Below, piece by piece: positions 1 through 12,900 of a DNA stretch of 64,000 bases. The notes beneath the pieces were generated by a model. That model searched no databases. It was not told the DNA's origin and saw only the letters and a list, made by a program, of their open reading frames with translations. Position 1 is the first letter of the stretch. Each line of letters begins with the position of its first letter. Origin of the DNA: Narthecium ossifragum (Eukaryota > Streptophyta > Magnoliopsida > Dioscoreales > Nartheciaceae); assembly GCA_963920575.1 (NCBI GenBank), contig OY986972.1:7390010-7454009 (forward strand). The letters run 5' to 3'. A program made the translations under genes and the position numbers.

Positions 1-648
1 TGCTATATATGCAAAAACAATACAAAGGCAATGCATTTCATGCAACAAGAAATGAAAAACTCACTTATTGTGAAATCTCACTCGACGGACTCGACGGAGG
101 TGTGGACAGCTCGCCGGTGAGGCTTTGCCGTGGGTGTAGGGAGGCTGGCAACGTTCGGGAGAGGGCGTTGGGAAGGTGGAGGGAGATGCTCGGGAGAGTG
201 GAGAGAGGGAGAGAGTTCGGTATAAGAGGGAGGGAGGAAGTCTCGGTAGAAGAGGGGGAAGAAGGTAGGGGGTGGAGTGGGGTGAGGGGTAGTGTAGGTA
301 TTTTGGGTTTTGTTTGGGGTGGAGTGGGGGTGTTAGTGTGGTGTGGGGTTTTGAGGGTAGTTTAGATAAGCAGATTTATTTTGTGTGTTGTGTTGAATAA
401 AAATTGAGGTTTTCAAACTTAGGCTGTGGTGTGTTAACTAAATGAGTGCGATGAGTCTAAATTGTGGTGCAGGAAGCCGCATCGAACAAGGAACTAGGCT
501 GGTCTTACTTTCTGGCGTTTCCCGAAACTATCCTTGTGCTGGGCAAGAACGGCCCAGCCCGGTCCTCTCTTATCTCTAACGTCCGGTGGCCAAGAAACCG
601 CCCTTCCCTCTTCTTCCCCTCCTCTCCATCCCCATCCGACCATCCAGC
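1..648. promoter_or_regulatory. 5' flank and probable 5' UTR of the aminopeptidase P gene
   Basis: No gene is seen here. Positions about 97-360 are strikingly G-rich on the + strand, and about 595-645 is a C/T-rich stretch typical of a plant 5' leader just before the ATG at 649. I see no convincing TATA box close to the start codon. Positions about 285-470 (GTGGTGTG-type motifs, GTAGTTTA, ending near ATGAGT) resemble the reverse complement of the leader at 50108-50250 of the plant-mobile-domain cassette. Part of this flank may therefore be mobile-element derived. Transcription start is not determinable by eye. Confidence 0.45.
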
Positions 649-987
649 ATGGCTTCCTCCTCCTCCTCTACTCTCTCCGCCCTCTTCTCTCGCCCTCCTC
701 CCCACCTCCAAGCCCGCGGCCTCCGCTTCTTAGTCCCCGCACTCCCCTTCCTGGCATCCTTCCCCTGCTCCTCTCCTCTGATATCACCCCGCTTCCGTCG
801 CCTCCCGCTCTTGCTCGCGCAGGGCTCGAGCGATCCAGCGGTGGCGCGGCCCTCCTGGGACTTCAGTCAGAGGCAGGGGCCCAGCGGATTTCCCGAGGAT
901 AAGAAGCTCCGAGCTCTCCGGGAGCTCTTCTCTAGGCCTGGCATCGGGATCGATGCCTACATCATTCCCTCCCAGGACGCTCACCAG
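649..987 (+). CDS. APP2: APP exon 1 (residues 1-113)
   Basis: Contains the start codon, the transit-peptide-like leader and the beginning of the first N-terminal domain, ending at ...SQDAHQ with a GTTAGC donor. It is much more GC-rich than the other exons. The upstream in-frame codon at 586 is GTG, not ATG, so 649 is the supported start. Ends in phase 0. Confidence 0.93.
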
Positions 988-3900
988 GTTAGCTTTTCCA
1001 TGATTTAGAGGATTACGGCATGATATCATGCGATTTTAGATAGTGTATGGTATGCTTCTTGTTCATTTGTTCTATGAGTGGGAGGATTGTCTCTTGTTTC
1101 ATGCTATTACAGGAAGTCCTTGCGCATGTAGGGTTTATGCTTCGAATTTTTAGCCGCCAAGAAGCAGGTGTGCTTCGAGGGGAGTTTTCTGTGAGACGTG
1201 TGGGAGGGAACCAGTTCAATGTTGTTGAAACTTGAGCTGTTGCGGAGGTGCAAGAGTTCCCTTTACCCCTAGGTGCTGATCTTTTCATTTTGAACTAGAG
1301 TGGATTTTCAGTGAGAATGTTGTCCACCATTTGATGCTTGTGTAAAGAAGTTTATCTTCATTCGAAGACTGCAAATTGTGAAGCAAGGCTATCTCATGGA
1401 CATTATGGCGATCCAGACCCGCATGAATTTGGTTGGAGAAGATGCGTTCTTAGATTCTTTTGAAAGATCATGTGAGATCTGGGACTTAGACAATGTAAGG
1501 AGGGTTGTGTTTCAAAGTATAGCTCATTTGTTCTTTGATATCTGTTTGGAGCCTCATTCCATCATTGCTCTTGCTAGCAATTTGAATATGTTAGGGGAAA
1601 GCTGGTCGTAAGAAGTTTAGGAGCTAATGGATCTATTGGGGTGTAAGTTCCAGTGGATCAAATGACTGAATATTTTTGTTAATAAACTCTTTCACGACCC
1701 TAACCCTGTCATCTTATTCTTGGATGCTGCGACTGGGCAACAACAATGCTACTAAAGGCCTAGCGAAATTTATGTTTTTACATAAGATTCTATCAATAGC
1801 AGCAGAAACTTAAACTAGATTTTGAAATGGTAGCATATGTCATCCTCAGTCATCGAGCAACATACATATGCCTCATACATCTAGTTTGGTTGCATAAAAG
1901 ATTAATACATTAAAACCTTTATCATCCCTCACATATTTAACCAAGACACCTTTAATTTAGATTTTTATATGAATATACAAGTCTTGTGACGTCCTTTATA
2001 TAATGCATATACAACAAAACAAACCAAACATTCATACACACTTCAGTTCTCATCCTGTATACAAAATGGGCCCAAAAGGTGGAACTGTAAGCCTAAACTT
2101 CATTTCCTAATATAAAATGGAAATGGGATGAGCTGACCAGCTCAATGAATAATATGGATATTGAAATAAGAAATACCTATCATGCTTGTAGTATAAGAAA
2201 TGCATGGATATTGAAACAAGAAACTAAATTGGATATTTCAAGTCTCATGATCCAGGACCTTCAAGTATAACACACAGCACATTGCTTATATTTCAAACAA
2301 AAGACTTATCCATACATTTCTAGTTTCATTTGTAGTAGAAAATGAATTCAGCAAATTATCCATATGCTTGCCTCAAACCTACTTGCTTTTGAATCTTCTT
2401 TTTTGAAGATTCTTAAATCAAGTGCATGATCTACTTTTTAAGTCTCTCCTCTTTTCCCTTCTTCCTCCCCCTTTCCTTGCTTCTCTTTCTTTCTACTTAA
2501 CAAACAAAAACGCTCCTAGATAAGCAAGGTCTTGTCATCTTCTCAAGTTCTTTATAATTATAGCGAGACACTTGTCTTGCTAACTAGGGGATGAGGTCTC
2601 CCTCAACCATAAGGTAGCACTCTCATAATGGTAAGGGTATTGACTAATATAAGCTCATCTAGGGGGCTGAGATGTCCCTCACAACAATGAAGTGGCTTTG
2701 TCCCTCTCAATGAGAAGTTAGCTTATCATTTTCAAGGGGATGATTCATCAATCATGGCTTAGGGTTGATTGATCATAATTGATATACCTATCATACTTAG
2801 AGTACATTAATCACCGCTATTACACTAATGTTCCTAACTACATTAGCGCCAACAGAGTAACGATACTTATGCACGAAGTTTAAAGCAATTAATATTACTC
2901 TACTCAAAAGGATAAGATATTTTTTGCACTAAGAAGTTAGGTCTCAAAACATTGTCACTAATTTTACAAAGGCATGGCACGATCATTGAGATGCATCAAT
3001 TTATCATAAAAGAACGACATAAAAAATATATTAGAGTATTGCAATTGAAGGAAATGGGTTGCACTATTACTTGGGTACTTGACAAATGTTAAACTTGTGA
3101 CAAGCTACCAACATCCTGACAATAGGAAGATATGTGGTGGTACTTAGGGGTTGTTTGGTTGGTTGAACCGCCAATTCAATGGGATCGTGGGATGCATGTA
3201 TCAGGTGGTACATGCATCGAACAGTAGATGCACTTGTTTGGTTGCTCTAGTGATTTGAAGCATGGGCCAGAGCAAGGATTTTCATATCGGCGGGCATATG
3301 TCCGTGCCGGCTGGTCTGTACCGGACCGACAGCTAGCCGGGTTAACCCCCCCCCCTCGAGGGGGGGTGCCGGAGTTGTGCCGAGCGATACATTACGAACC
3401 CGATACGTACCAGGTCCGGAGAGGGGAGAAGAGAGCGGGAGGGAAGGAGGAGAGAAGCAGAGGAGAGGGAGGAGGGGAAGAAAGAGAGGGGAGGAGAGAG
3501 CAGGAGGGAAGGAGGAGGCGGAGAAGATGGAAAGCCGAAGCCGGAGGGGAGGAAGAGGCGGAGACGGAGCCGGAGGGGATGAGGACGAGGGGAGGAGCCG
3601 CGGTCTCGGGGGAAGGAAAAGTAGGTAGAGAAGGAGTAAAGAAAAGAGGGCCACGGGTGGGAGAAAAAAAGAAAGGGAGGAGAGAAGTGGCCACATGGAG
3701 GGGAAAAAAAAGAGGAAAGAAAAGGTGGGGGGGTGAGAGAGAGAGAGAGGAGAATTGGTAGCTTGATTGGGGGGCCAGCATAGAGAGGAGGGGATAAGGA
3801 GAGAAAGGTCTTGTGGGTAGTCAGCAAGTCAGAGAACAAGATAGAGAAAGGGTGAGTGAGTGCCGCTGGGCTAAAAATCGGTATGTTATTTACATTAGTT

Positions 3901-6900
3901 TTTATTTATCAATGATAACTCTCATATAGTATATTATTTATTTGTTATTATTTATTTAATGATGGTAATTACTAATATTTTTTGTATTTAATCATGATTG
4001 TTTTTACCATTCTTTTTTATCTAATAACGGTGACTTTTCGATAATTAAATGTATTATACGAAAATTTAAAATCTTATGTTAATAATCATTTTAGTTATTA
4101 TATTACTTTCTAATGCTATTTAGTCTTTTGTTACTTATTCATGTTAATTGCTTATGTTACTTTTTATGTTAATTACTTAAGATAGTTTTTATATTAATTG
4201 ATAAATGTTATAGAGAAAATTTAAAAATAATTTTATAACATTTGAAAATTCGTAGAAATTTTTTAAAATTCTTAGGAAAATTTAAAAAAATCATAAATGT
4301 TTTTTAAAAATTTGTAGAAATCAATTCATCTTCGTTTGCCCCTTCGTACCAGTATGGTCACTATGGAGAGAGATATGATCATAGCAGTTATGGTACGTCC
4401 CAGCATTCTAGTCACATCGGCCAGTCTTAGTGGCCATAGGAGCCTACCTTCATGCAGGGTGTTTTTGGACATACCACATCATCTACTTCAATTGATAGTT
4501 TCGGATATTCGTATGACTATCCTAATACAAACCAGTCATACCAATCACATCGGATTGAAGTGCTGACTATACAGGCTCCTGAGACTGTCATTGATTTCAA
4601 GCATGATGCTGCAGAGTATCAGTCGTTCATTAGAGAGTTTGAAGTCTATTATTCTCCTTATATGACTTTCCCTCAGCACTTGAGTTCTATTAGAAACATT
4701 TATCTTAGACCACCGATGACAGATTATGGTTAGTCTGAGAAAGAGCTTGATGTATGCTCATATGAGAGATGTATTGAGCTGTTGATTATGTATCATGTAT
4801 TGTATTATATTACCTTGGTATGTTTTCACTCTACTATGGTATAAGATATTATATTTGGCCAATTGGAGATGTTGAATATGAGTGGATTGCCGGCACGGCG
4901 CTTGCCACCGGCATGGCAATCCTTGATCACAAGTCTAGCACCGTTAAAGAGGTTTGATGTCAACCTCAGCCAATCACCAAATTCAATCTAGTTTTCTGAA
5001 ATCTTCTGGTCTATGACGTGTTCACCACAATGACTTTGATTACGATGGTGACGACAAAGACATGATATATTGGTGCATAAGCAAATTCTAGGAAAGAATG
5101 GCATGTAAACTTTGCAGAACTGCGAGTATAATAGTTCAACCAAACCAACTGCTAATAATAAGCTTAACATTCTTTTAACTTCCACAACTATGAGGCACAA
5201 AATAGCTCAAGAAGCAAAAAGCAAGGATCACAAAAAAGAAAATTTAAAACAAAGTGCTGTACAATTTTTCTCATTCTACTAACATTTTAATAGGGGAAGT
5301 TTGTCGTCTTATGGGCTCAGAACCACATCAGACATGGTTTCATCCCAATTTCGTCAAATTTTTTGCTCATTTCACATCGGATTGAAGTGCTGACTATACA
5401 AGCTCCTGAGACTGTCATTGAGTTCAAGCATGATGCTGCAGAGTATCAGTCGCTCATTAGAGAGTTTGAAGTCTATTATTCTCCTTATATGACTTTCCCT
5501 CACAGTATATGCAGCACTTGAGTTCTACTAGAAACATTTATCTTAGACCACCGATGACAGATTATGGTTAGTCTGAGAAAGAGCTTGATGTATGCTCATG
5601 AGAGATGTATTGAGCTGTTGATTATGTGTCATGTATTGTATTATACTACCTTGGTATGTTTTCACTCTGCTCTGGTAGAAGAGATTATATTTGGCCAATT
5701 GAAGATGTTGAATATGAGTGAATTTCACTCATCTGGACAGGCACGGGGTCGTGCCGGTCCGGCATGGCACGTACCGTACCGGCGGGTTGCCGGCACGGCG
5801 CGTGCCACCGGCATGACAATCCATGGGCCAGAGGATACATGCATCGTTGCCGTTTGGTTTTCCTTTTGGATCAGCCGATACACCCTAATCCTTTGGTTTG
5901 CCTTCTAGGTAGGGTGATTCAATGGGATGTGGTCACCACCTTACACTGTGGTGAGGTTACCTCCCAATGTTATAAGTAACTAATACAGTAATATTTATGT
6001 ATAAGTTAGCTACTTTGGCTGCTAATTTCACACTTTCACATCACTTGGCCATTTGTATGCTAGTTAATGAGCAATCACACCTACCAGTGACTTGGTAACA
6101 TTGAAGTGCAAGAATAGAAATAGAAGAGAATGGCCACATCTTTAGAATAATGAGTTTCATAGACAACAATCATTTACCACAAGGTGATTACACAAGGTTA
6201 ACAAGACCACAACTACATAACTGAGAATAATGAGTTTACATATTTCCTAAGCAAGACAAAATAGAATAACGAGTTTCACGTATTTCCTAAACAATACCAC
6301 AAGTACATAACTGAACAGATTATACAATGTGATCTTTATACATCTCAAGCCAATTACACGTGAAAGCCAAAAACATAAACTCCACAACATAGTGTACTGT
6401 TCCTGTAAGGGAAATGAGAATTCTTTTGGGCAAGTGCAGATTTCACATCCCAAATAAGCTGCTGGTGATTTGTTTATATGTTGTGCCTCCTTGAGTCGTT
6501 CCCCTTTAACCTCAGACTTATCAACTCTTCACTGCCCACCAAATCAATCAGATGCACGCATCCCCGAAGTACAGTTTGAGAGGTCAAGTGTCCATCTTTA
6601 ACATGAATGGTCAAGCAACTGCAAACGAAGTCATCAATATCACAAATTTGACACATAAGTCATCAATATCACAGAATATCACAATATCAAAGCTAGAAGT
6701 AAAAGGAGCAAGACTATAGCTTTGTTGGGTAATTCTTACACGAAGATGCAGAAAATGTGCGGGTATTCCATCACATAGGACCACCAACAAACTCAACCTA
6801 GAAAAACAGAATATGTTTTATCAGGTGAGCTAATAACAACAAAAATTCGATTGTAGGTAATAACATAGTGCAACAATAAGAACATCCTGCTGAGCATATC

Positions 6901-9900
6901 GAACATTTTGCACTTGGCTGCTTATGAAAGTAAATGGTAAAAATAGTGCATGCAAGTCAAGACCAAGCACATCTTTCACTTAGTTCTAAAACCATATGTT
7001 TTTGCATATAATATTAGCATTTCCTATCATCACTAATTAAAATATGCTAATTCCATATAGTTCTCATAAGTAGTGTTGGGAAAAAATCTACATGTTTATT
7101 AAAAAATCTTCAAGCTAGCAATGTAAAAGCAGGCGGGACATTCTAGTTGACATTCTATAGCATAGTAGATCAACAATCTAGAGTATAGTAGGTCAACAAT
7201 CTACAATATAGATCAACCATAGTAGATCAACAAAATATATCTGTAGCATGCTAATTTGAATAAGGTTATTACAAAAAGCGATTTGATTTGCAATTGGGAA
7301 GATAGGGCGTGCAATTCACAAATAAGACAACAGTAAACAAAACTAGAACTTGCAAAATAAGAATAGCTGCAACCATGGATTTCCGTGCTGGTCCGGCACT
7401 GTGCGTGCTGCCCGACACGTACCGTGCCAGGGGTTGGCGGCATCGAAACCCCCCTCGTACCGTGCCAAGAAGAAGAAGTAGTAGGAGTAGAAGGAGGAAG
7501 AAAAATGAGAATGGCACAGGGGCGTGTCGGTCCGGCACGCATCCGTGCCGCTGGCACATACCGTGTCAGCAGGCTGCCGGCACAGCGCGTGCCACCGGGA
7601 CGGCAATCCATGGCTGCAACAAAGCTCAAGCAAATTTCATGTTAACATAAGGAAGAAGAAGCTGTAAAACCAGAACTTGCAAAATAACTCGCTGTATGAT
7701 AGATCTGTAAAGCTAGAACTTGCAAAATAAGGAAGAAGAAGCTGTATGGCAGCCATAGCACTCGAATGGATAAATACTCTTTAACAAAGACAGAAATCCA
7801 ACATCCCCTCATATCATCCCCACTTTGGAAATAGAAATCTATAAAAAAAACAAACAAAGATTTAGGATCGAAGTAGAAAACTGAAAGAGGAATGGGGATC
7901 AAAGCGGTCCCAAGTACCTTTGGGTTTTCTTGGATCTGTAGAAGGGTCCTCAGATCTGCAGTTCAACCTTCCCGGAGAGTCAGATATGGGCTTCTCTATT
8001 CTTCTTGGTCACTAGATTTGCAAGGAGCATGGGGATCAAAGCAAAATATTAGAAGAATGTGGAAGTAGCAGAAATAACATCACTGGATTGACGGCGAGGA
8101 GATGGGTTCACGCACCAGCGACTTGGCGGAGTGGATCACCGGCTGGAGTGGAGGAGCAGATCGTTGGAAACCAGGGAAGCCCCCCACCAACGAGAGAGAG
8201 AACAAGGAGAGAAGGGGTTTCAACGGCGGTCGGAGTGGATCGACGGCTGTGAGCTTGGGTTTCACCCACCGGCGAAGAGCTGGGGTTCCATTGCCCGGAG
8301 TGGAACCTGGCGGCGAGAGAGAGGAGCTTTGACGGTGGATCATCGGCTGGAGTGGATCGACAGCGAGAGAGTGATCATATGTGCATAGGAGATGCACCGC
8401 GGATGGTTGTATCGTATGAAACGACCATTTCATGGTTTTGGCTGTTTCATGCGATGCATGGTTTTGCCACAAAAATGCATTGGTGGTACATGCATCAACT
8501 GCTGCATGGGGCGAACCAAACAAAGGAATGGCCGTTTCACGCGATGCATGGTTTTGCCACAAAAATGCATCAGTGGTACATGCATCAACTGTTGCATGGG
8601 GCGAACCAAACAAAGGATCGAGCTCTAAGGCTGCATCGCGCGCGCAATGCACCCTGATTCACGCCAACTAAACAACCCCTTAGGGTCCACGTTGAATGTT
8701 TTGAGACATATTCTGGTGCTAATATTTCTTCCATTAGATTGTGTCATGGGCAGTTTTTTGGCACCAATAGTTTTGGGCGGTATAAATTTGAGATTAGCAG
8801 CCGTTAGATTCTTTTGGAACTGTTTTTAAGTTGGAAATAATACTTCGTGCTGGATCAATCCGAAATGACGCCTATGAGCTCCTTAATTACAGGTGTTGTT
8901 CAATTTATTTTCCTACAGTTGGAAGGTGTCTAGCTGTTCTCTTCTTGGAAGATGAAACTCAAGAGACTATCTTTTTGTACTCAAGTTATCTATGACATTG
9001 CTAATACTTTGATGTCAGACTACAAAAACCATCTCATTTGTCATACCCAAAGAAAACCATGTGGCTTTATGATCTTTAGAGAATGCCCAGCTGTTCGATA
9101 GGATTATCAGAATCATCTTAAATTTATTTGGAGATTCAAAGAACTTTTTGATGTCTCTCCGTAGGTTTTTGTCTACAAGAGGGCTAAATTCTTAGTAAAG
9201 GGATCAATGAGACATATGGAAGGAAAACAGCTCTATTCCAAGTCTTTTGCCTAATTTGTGAAGAATATGAGACTAATGGTTAGTGACAGCTGTAGTAGGT
9301 GTTTTAAACATGTCTTCGAAAACCAATAAAAGACCTACTTGGCTGTCGGATGTTGGAGGAAAGAGAAAAGAACATGATTATCTTTATTCTTATCTATTTT
9401 TTTGTTATGTCTTAGTTGGTGTGGAGGATTCTACTTGCAGAAATTGTATATTTTCCCTACAAGTTGTTGACTTAGCAAGTGCTAGGGCCAACTGCTTGGC
9501 TATTACATGCAATGTACTTCACAACCATTTGTGTATCTAAGACTTTAAATATAGGGATTCACTCTCTTACAACAACATAAGCTTTTGGGTTGGGTGATTA
9601 GAGAATTTTGTATTAGAGCAAAGGTCATGAGTTCGAATCTCGTTCCCTTCATGTGTGAAGACTCATGCCACACATGAGGGGGTGATATTGTAGGTTATAA
9701 ATATAACGACTCACCCTCTCTGAATATGGCTTAAGCTTTTGGGCCGAGTGATAAGAGTAACAGTGCATACTAGAGATCAACCTACCTAATCTAGAGGGGT
9801 CAACCAGCCGCTTCTGTACCAGTCATAACCACATTCAAAAACTCCTAATCTTGAGGGGTCAACCATCCGCTTCGGCACCAGTCAGAACCACATTCAGAAA

Positions 9901-12900
9901 CTGTTTCAGCAACTTGCAAAGCTTCACTCGGTCTCAATCATTTGGCTCTATTCCTTGTGATTAGTGGAATCAACCGTTGAATGAACTTGAATTCCTTCAA
10001 ATCTATATTTGACTAAACAACTTGCAATATTAGTTCGCTGGATCGTACTCCAGCCTAAATAACGATCATGTCTAAAGCGGCACCCTCACAAAAGAGTGCA
10101 TTCTGCCATCCACCATGAAAATAATGTGGCAATAAGTGCCTTAAAATTCGCCTCATTAGTTGCTATGGATAGGATGGTTGCTTGCACATGCTCTATTGTG
10201 AAATTTGCTGATTGAGTTTTTGGCAAATTCTCATGCACATTCGTGTTTTGAACCTGTTGATTTCTGCCAGATTAATCTCTAACTCGCATATGACATTTCT
10301 CCGAGCATTAGACTTTTGGATCCTGACCCTTATCTTGTGCTACCAAAGCTTAGACCTTGGATTATATTCTATACCAATAGATTTGTAATTTAAACGTCTT
10401 TTGTCAACACTATATTCAAATTACTAAAGAATCTTTTGTGAATATACCTTTGATTTCTGCCAGATTGATCTCTAACTCGCATATGCCATTTCTCCAAGCG
10501 TAAGACTTTCGATCCTGACCCTTATCTTGAGCTACCAAAGCTTAGACCTTGGATTATATTCTATACCAATAGATTTGTAATTTAAACATCTTTTGCGAAC
10601 ACTATATTCAAATTATCAAAGAATCTTTTGTGAATGTACCTTTGTGGTTTAGTAAGTTTATAGAATATTATGATACTTCCCTATGTTTGGAGCCATACTG
10701 TAGAAACCTTGAATGTTTTTCTGTTTCTCCAGAGCGAATTTATTGCTGAATGCTTCATGCGGCGGGCTTATATAAGTGGCTTTACTGGTAGTGCTGGTAC
10801 TGCAGTAGTTACCAAAGAGAAGGCTGCTCTTTGGACTGATGGTCGGTATTTTCTTCAGGTAATAACTCGCTTTCCTCATCCTAGTTCTTCTATGTCTGAA
10901 TTTTTTGTTTAAAACAGACTTAATGGACAACTGCTATTGCTTCCTCTTGTTAAGTCTACATCTATGTTGTTGAGAATTAGGCTGAGAAGCAGTTGGGCCA
11001 TGATTGGGTTCTGATGCGGAGCGGAAATTTTGGTGTTCCTACTACTAGCGAGTGGCTCAATGATGTGCTCATTCCTGGTTGTAGAATTGGCATAGATCCT
11101 GTAAGTTTTAGAATACAAGATTCTAGTCTTGATGCAGCACCTGTTAGTGAATTTCTATTTTAAATAGCTCTTATATGTTGACTAGCACTATAGTGTTGTA
11201 CTTGATCTATGTTATCTCCATCATTATGCTATATGTTGTACTATAGTTCTTGTTGTCCTCTTCCTTTCCACTTTAGTGCAAACATTAGCTCCTTTTCTCA
11301 CTGGAGCTCTTATATTTGTTTTTCGTACCATGCCCAAATTAACTTTGCTGGTTCTTCATAACCTTGGCATTAGTTGGTACTTGGTACCATTGTTGCACTA
11401 CTCTTGATGTGCTGATTTACCATCTTCTTCTTCTATTTTTACCAATGTGTCGGCCTATCCATTTGTAGATCTACCATGCCCATTTTATATATTTTAGCTT
11501 TCCTATTACTCTACATTTGAACCATATAACATTTCAGGTCTTATTGCGGTCTAATTAAATATAAATCAAGCCTCTAGAGAAAGCATGTTTCAATCACATA
11601 TCCAAAAGCAGCTCTAGACTTCATGATTCATCCACTCAGCGCTTAGTTGTGAGATATATCTTCAGTAGGACAAGGGATAGTTCGGTCCTTGATCATTGGC
11701 ACTCCTTTTGATTTTTGTGACGAATTCAGTGATTTCCGTGTTGGTTTGCACATGGCTTCAATAGTTCGAGCTGTCATTTACCGGCACGATGCATGTGGTC
11801 TCAGGCTACGTGTCAATTTATGGATTAGCTTAGCAGAGCTTTGTACCACTGGCACAAGGTTCGTGCTTAGTATCAACATGTGCCGTGCTTAGTATCAACA
11901 TGTGTCGTGCCATTCAGAGATTGGCAATGCACGCGCCACCAAAATGGCAATCCTTAGATGAATGAGTACGAGTTAGGAGAGGTTCGGTAAGAGAACCCCT
12001 TTCTCCGCCCCCAACCCCTCATCTTAAAGTATATCCAACCCTTTAAAGTTTATACCAAAAGGCAAAAGATCCAAAAACCTAGAAAATTGCAACAAAACAA
12101 CACTAACAAACCCAAAATAACAACAAAGGATATAAGATCCCAAACATCAATCTCCAAACCACTACATAACAACACAAATATCAAATTTATGGTCTCAAAT
12201 AAAACCCGAAATGAAGACTTTCTCATTTAGCAGAAACCTTCTTACTTTAGCAGAAACATCAAAAACAAAGGCAACTCAATTTTCTTGATTATACAACATC
12301 CAAACCTTTCAACTCAAAACTACCATTTGAAACTTAGTTAAATTCATTCCCTAGTAAAACAAAGAGTGTTCACTGATGGTCATCTCAAGAGTCACTTGCC
12401 ATAAATACATCTAGAACAACACTATTTACAATAACTAACTTCTCACAACAGTTCCTTTCACATGAGAACAATCATGCCATCGTCTTACATATGCATTGTT
12501 ATGAAATAATGATCTACACTAGCCCATCGACTATAGGGATCTTGAAACAAAATTCTACCATGATGCATTATTAATCAACTGATAGATGCATGACCTTGAA
12601 TAATGACATGCTCCTTAGAAAAGTCCGTGCAAATTTGAATTAACTGAATGTGCTCAATCCTCCGCTAAACGGGATACTCGTAGCTACATATAATATACTA
12701 AATCCATCCAGTGGGGAATTAGAACGACATGAGGTCGTAAAGGACGTCTCCCTCATCATATAGCATAGGATTTTTTAAGTCTTCCGATCCGGGACACTCC
12801 GAGGATAGCATATCTTTAAACAATCAGCATATGCATATATTCTCATGAAATGATTAGCAAATGCATCAAAACTTTCTACATGCATTCATGAGAATGATCT

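Larger units (their letters stand above)
3273..5825 (+). mobile_element. hAT-like element, composite copy 1, TSD GGCCAGAG
   Basis: Starts CAAGGATTTTCATATCGG and ends with the inverted form ...GGCATGACAATCCATG. It is flanked by exact 8-bp duplications GGCCAGAG (3265-3272 and 5826-5833). Layout: GC-rich 5' end, G/A-rich tract (3415-3800), AT-rich tract (3890-4320), a Tyr/Ser/Gln-rich coding remnant (4330-4733), a first element 3' end closing at about 4917, about 450 bp of foreign DNA (4926-5373), then a second partial 3' end (5374-5825). The coding remnant is broken by stops; it could be a transposase C-terminal tail (weak inference). The inverted relative is at 29037-31086. Confidence 0.8.
3147..8679. 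mobile_element. PIF/Harbinger-like element with TTA target duplications, carrying a nested hAT-like insertion
   Basis: The left end reads GGGGTTGTTTGGTTGG directly after TTA (3144-3146). The right end is the inverted form, CCAACTAAACAACCCC, followed by TTA (8680-8682), with 15 of 16 positions paired. The GGGGTTGTTTGG terminus with a TTA duplication is the classic Tourist/Harbinger signature. Subterminal motifs (TGGTACATGCATC and GAACCAAACAAAGG) occur at both ends. No transposase is recognised. Net of the insertion at 3273-5833 about 3 kb remains, possibly with further old insertions, so it is non-autonomous. Confidence 0.75.

Noticed and set aside
586..648. N-terminal extension of exon 1 upstream of the ATG
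   Set aside because: The in-frame codon at 586 is GTG, and the sequence is C/T-rich leader. The ATG at 649 has good context and gives a plausible transit peptide.
1378..1611. 77-codon frame in intron 1
   Set aside because: No recognisable domain or homology to neighbouring exons; spliced out between exons 1 and 2 of an otherwise complete gene.
3228..3839. Overlapping 120-180-codon frames on both strands
   Set aside because: G/A-rich tract of the hAT-like element lacks stops on several frames; no protein family resemblance.
7213..7633. Minus-strand frames of 96-138 codons
   Set aside because: They overlap the GC-rich 239-bp MITE, whose low stop content creates chance frames.
9632..9660. tRNA gene
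   Set aside because: Only a B-box-like motif is present; no cloverleaf can be drawn, so a SINE-like remnant is the most that can be said.
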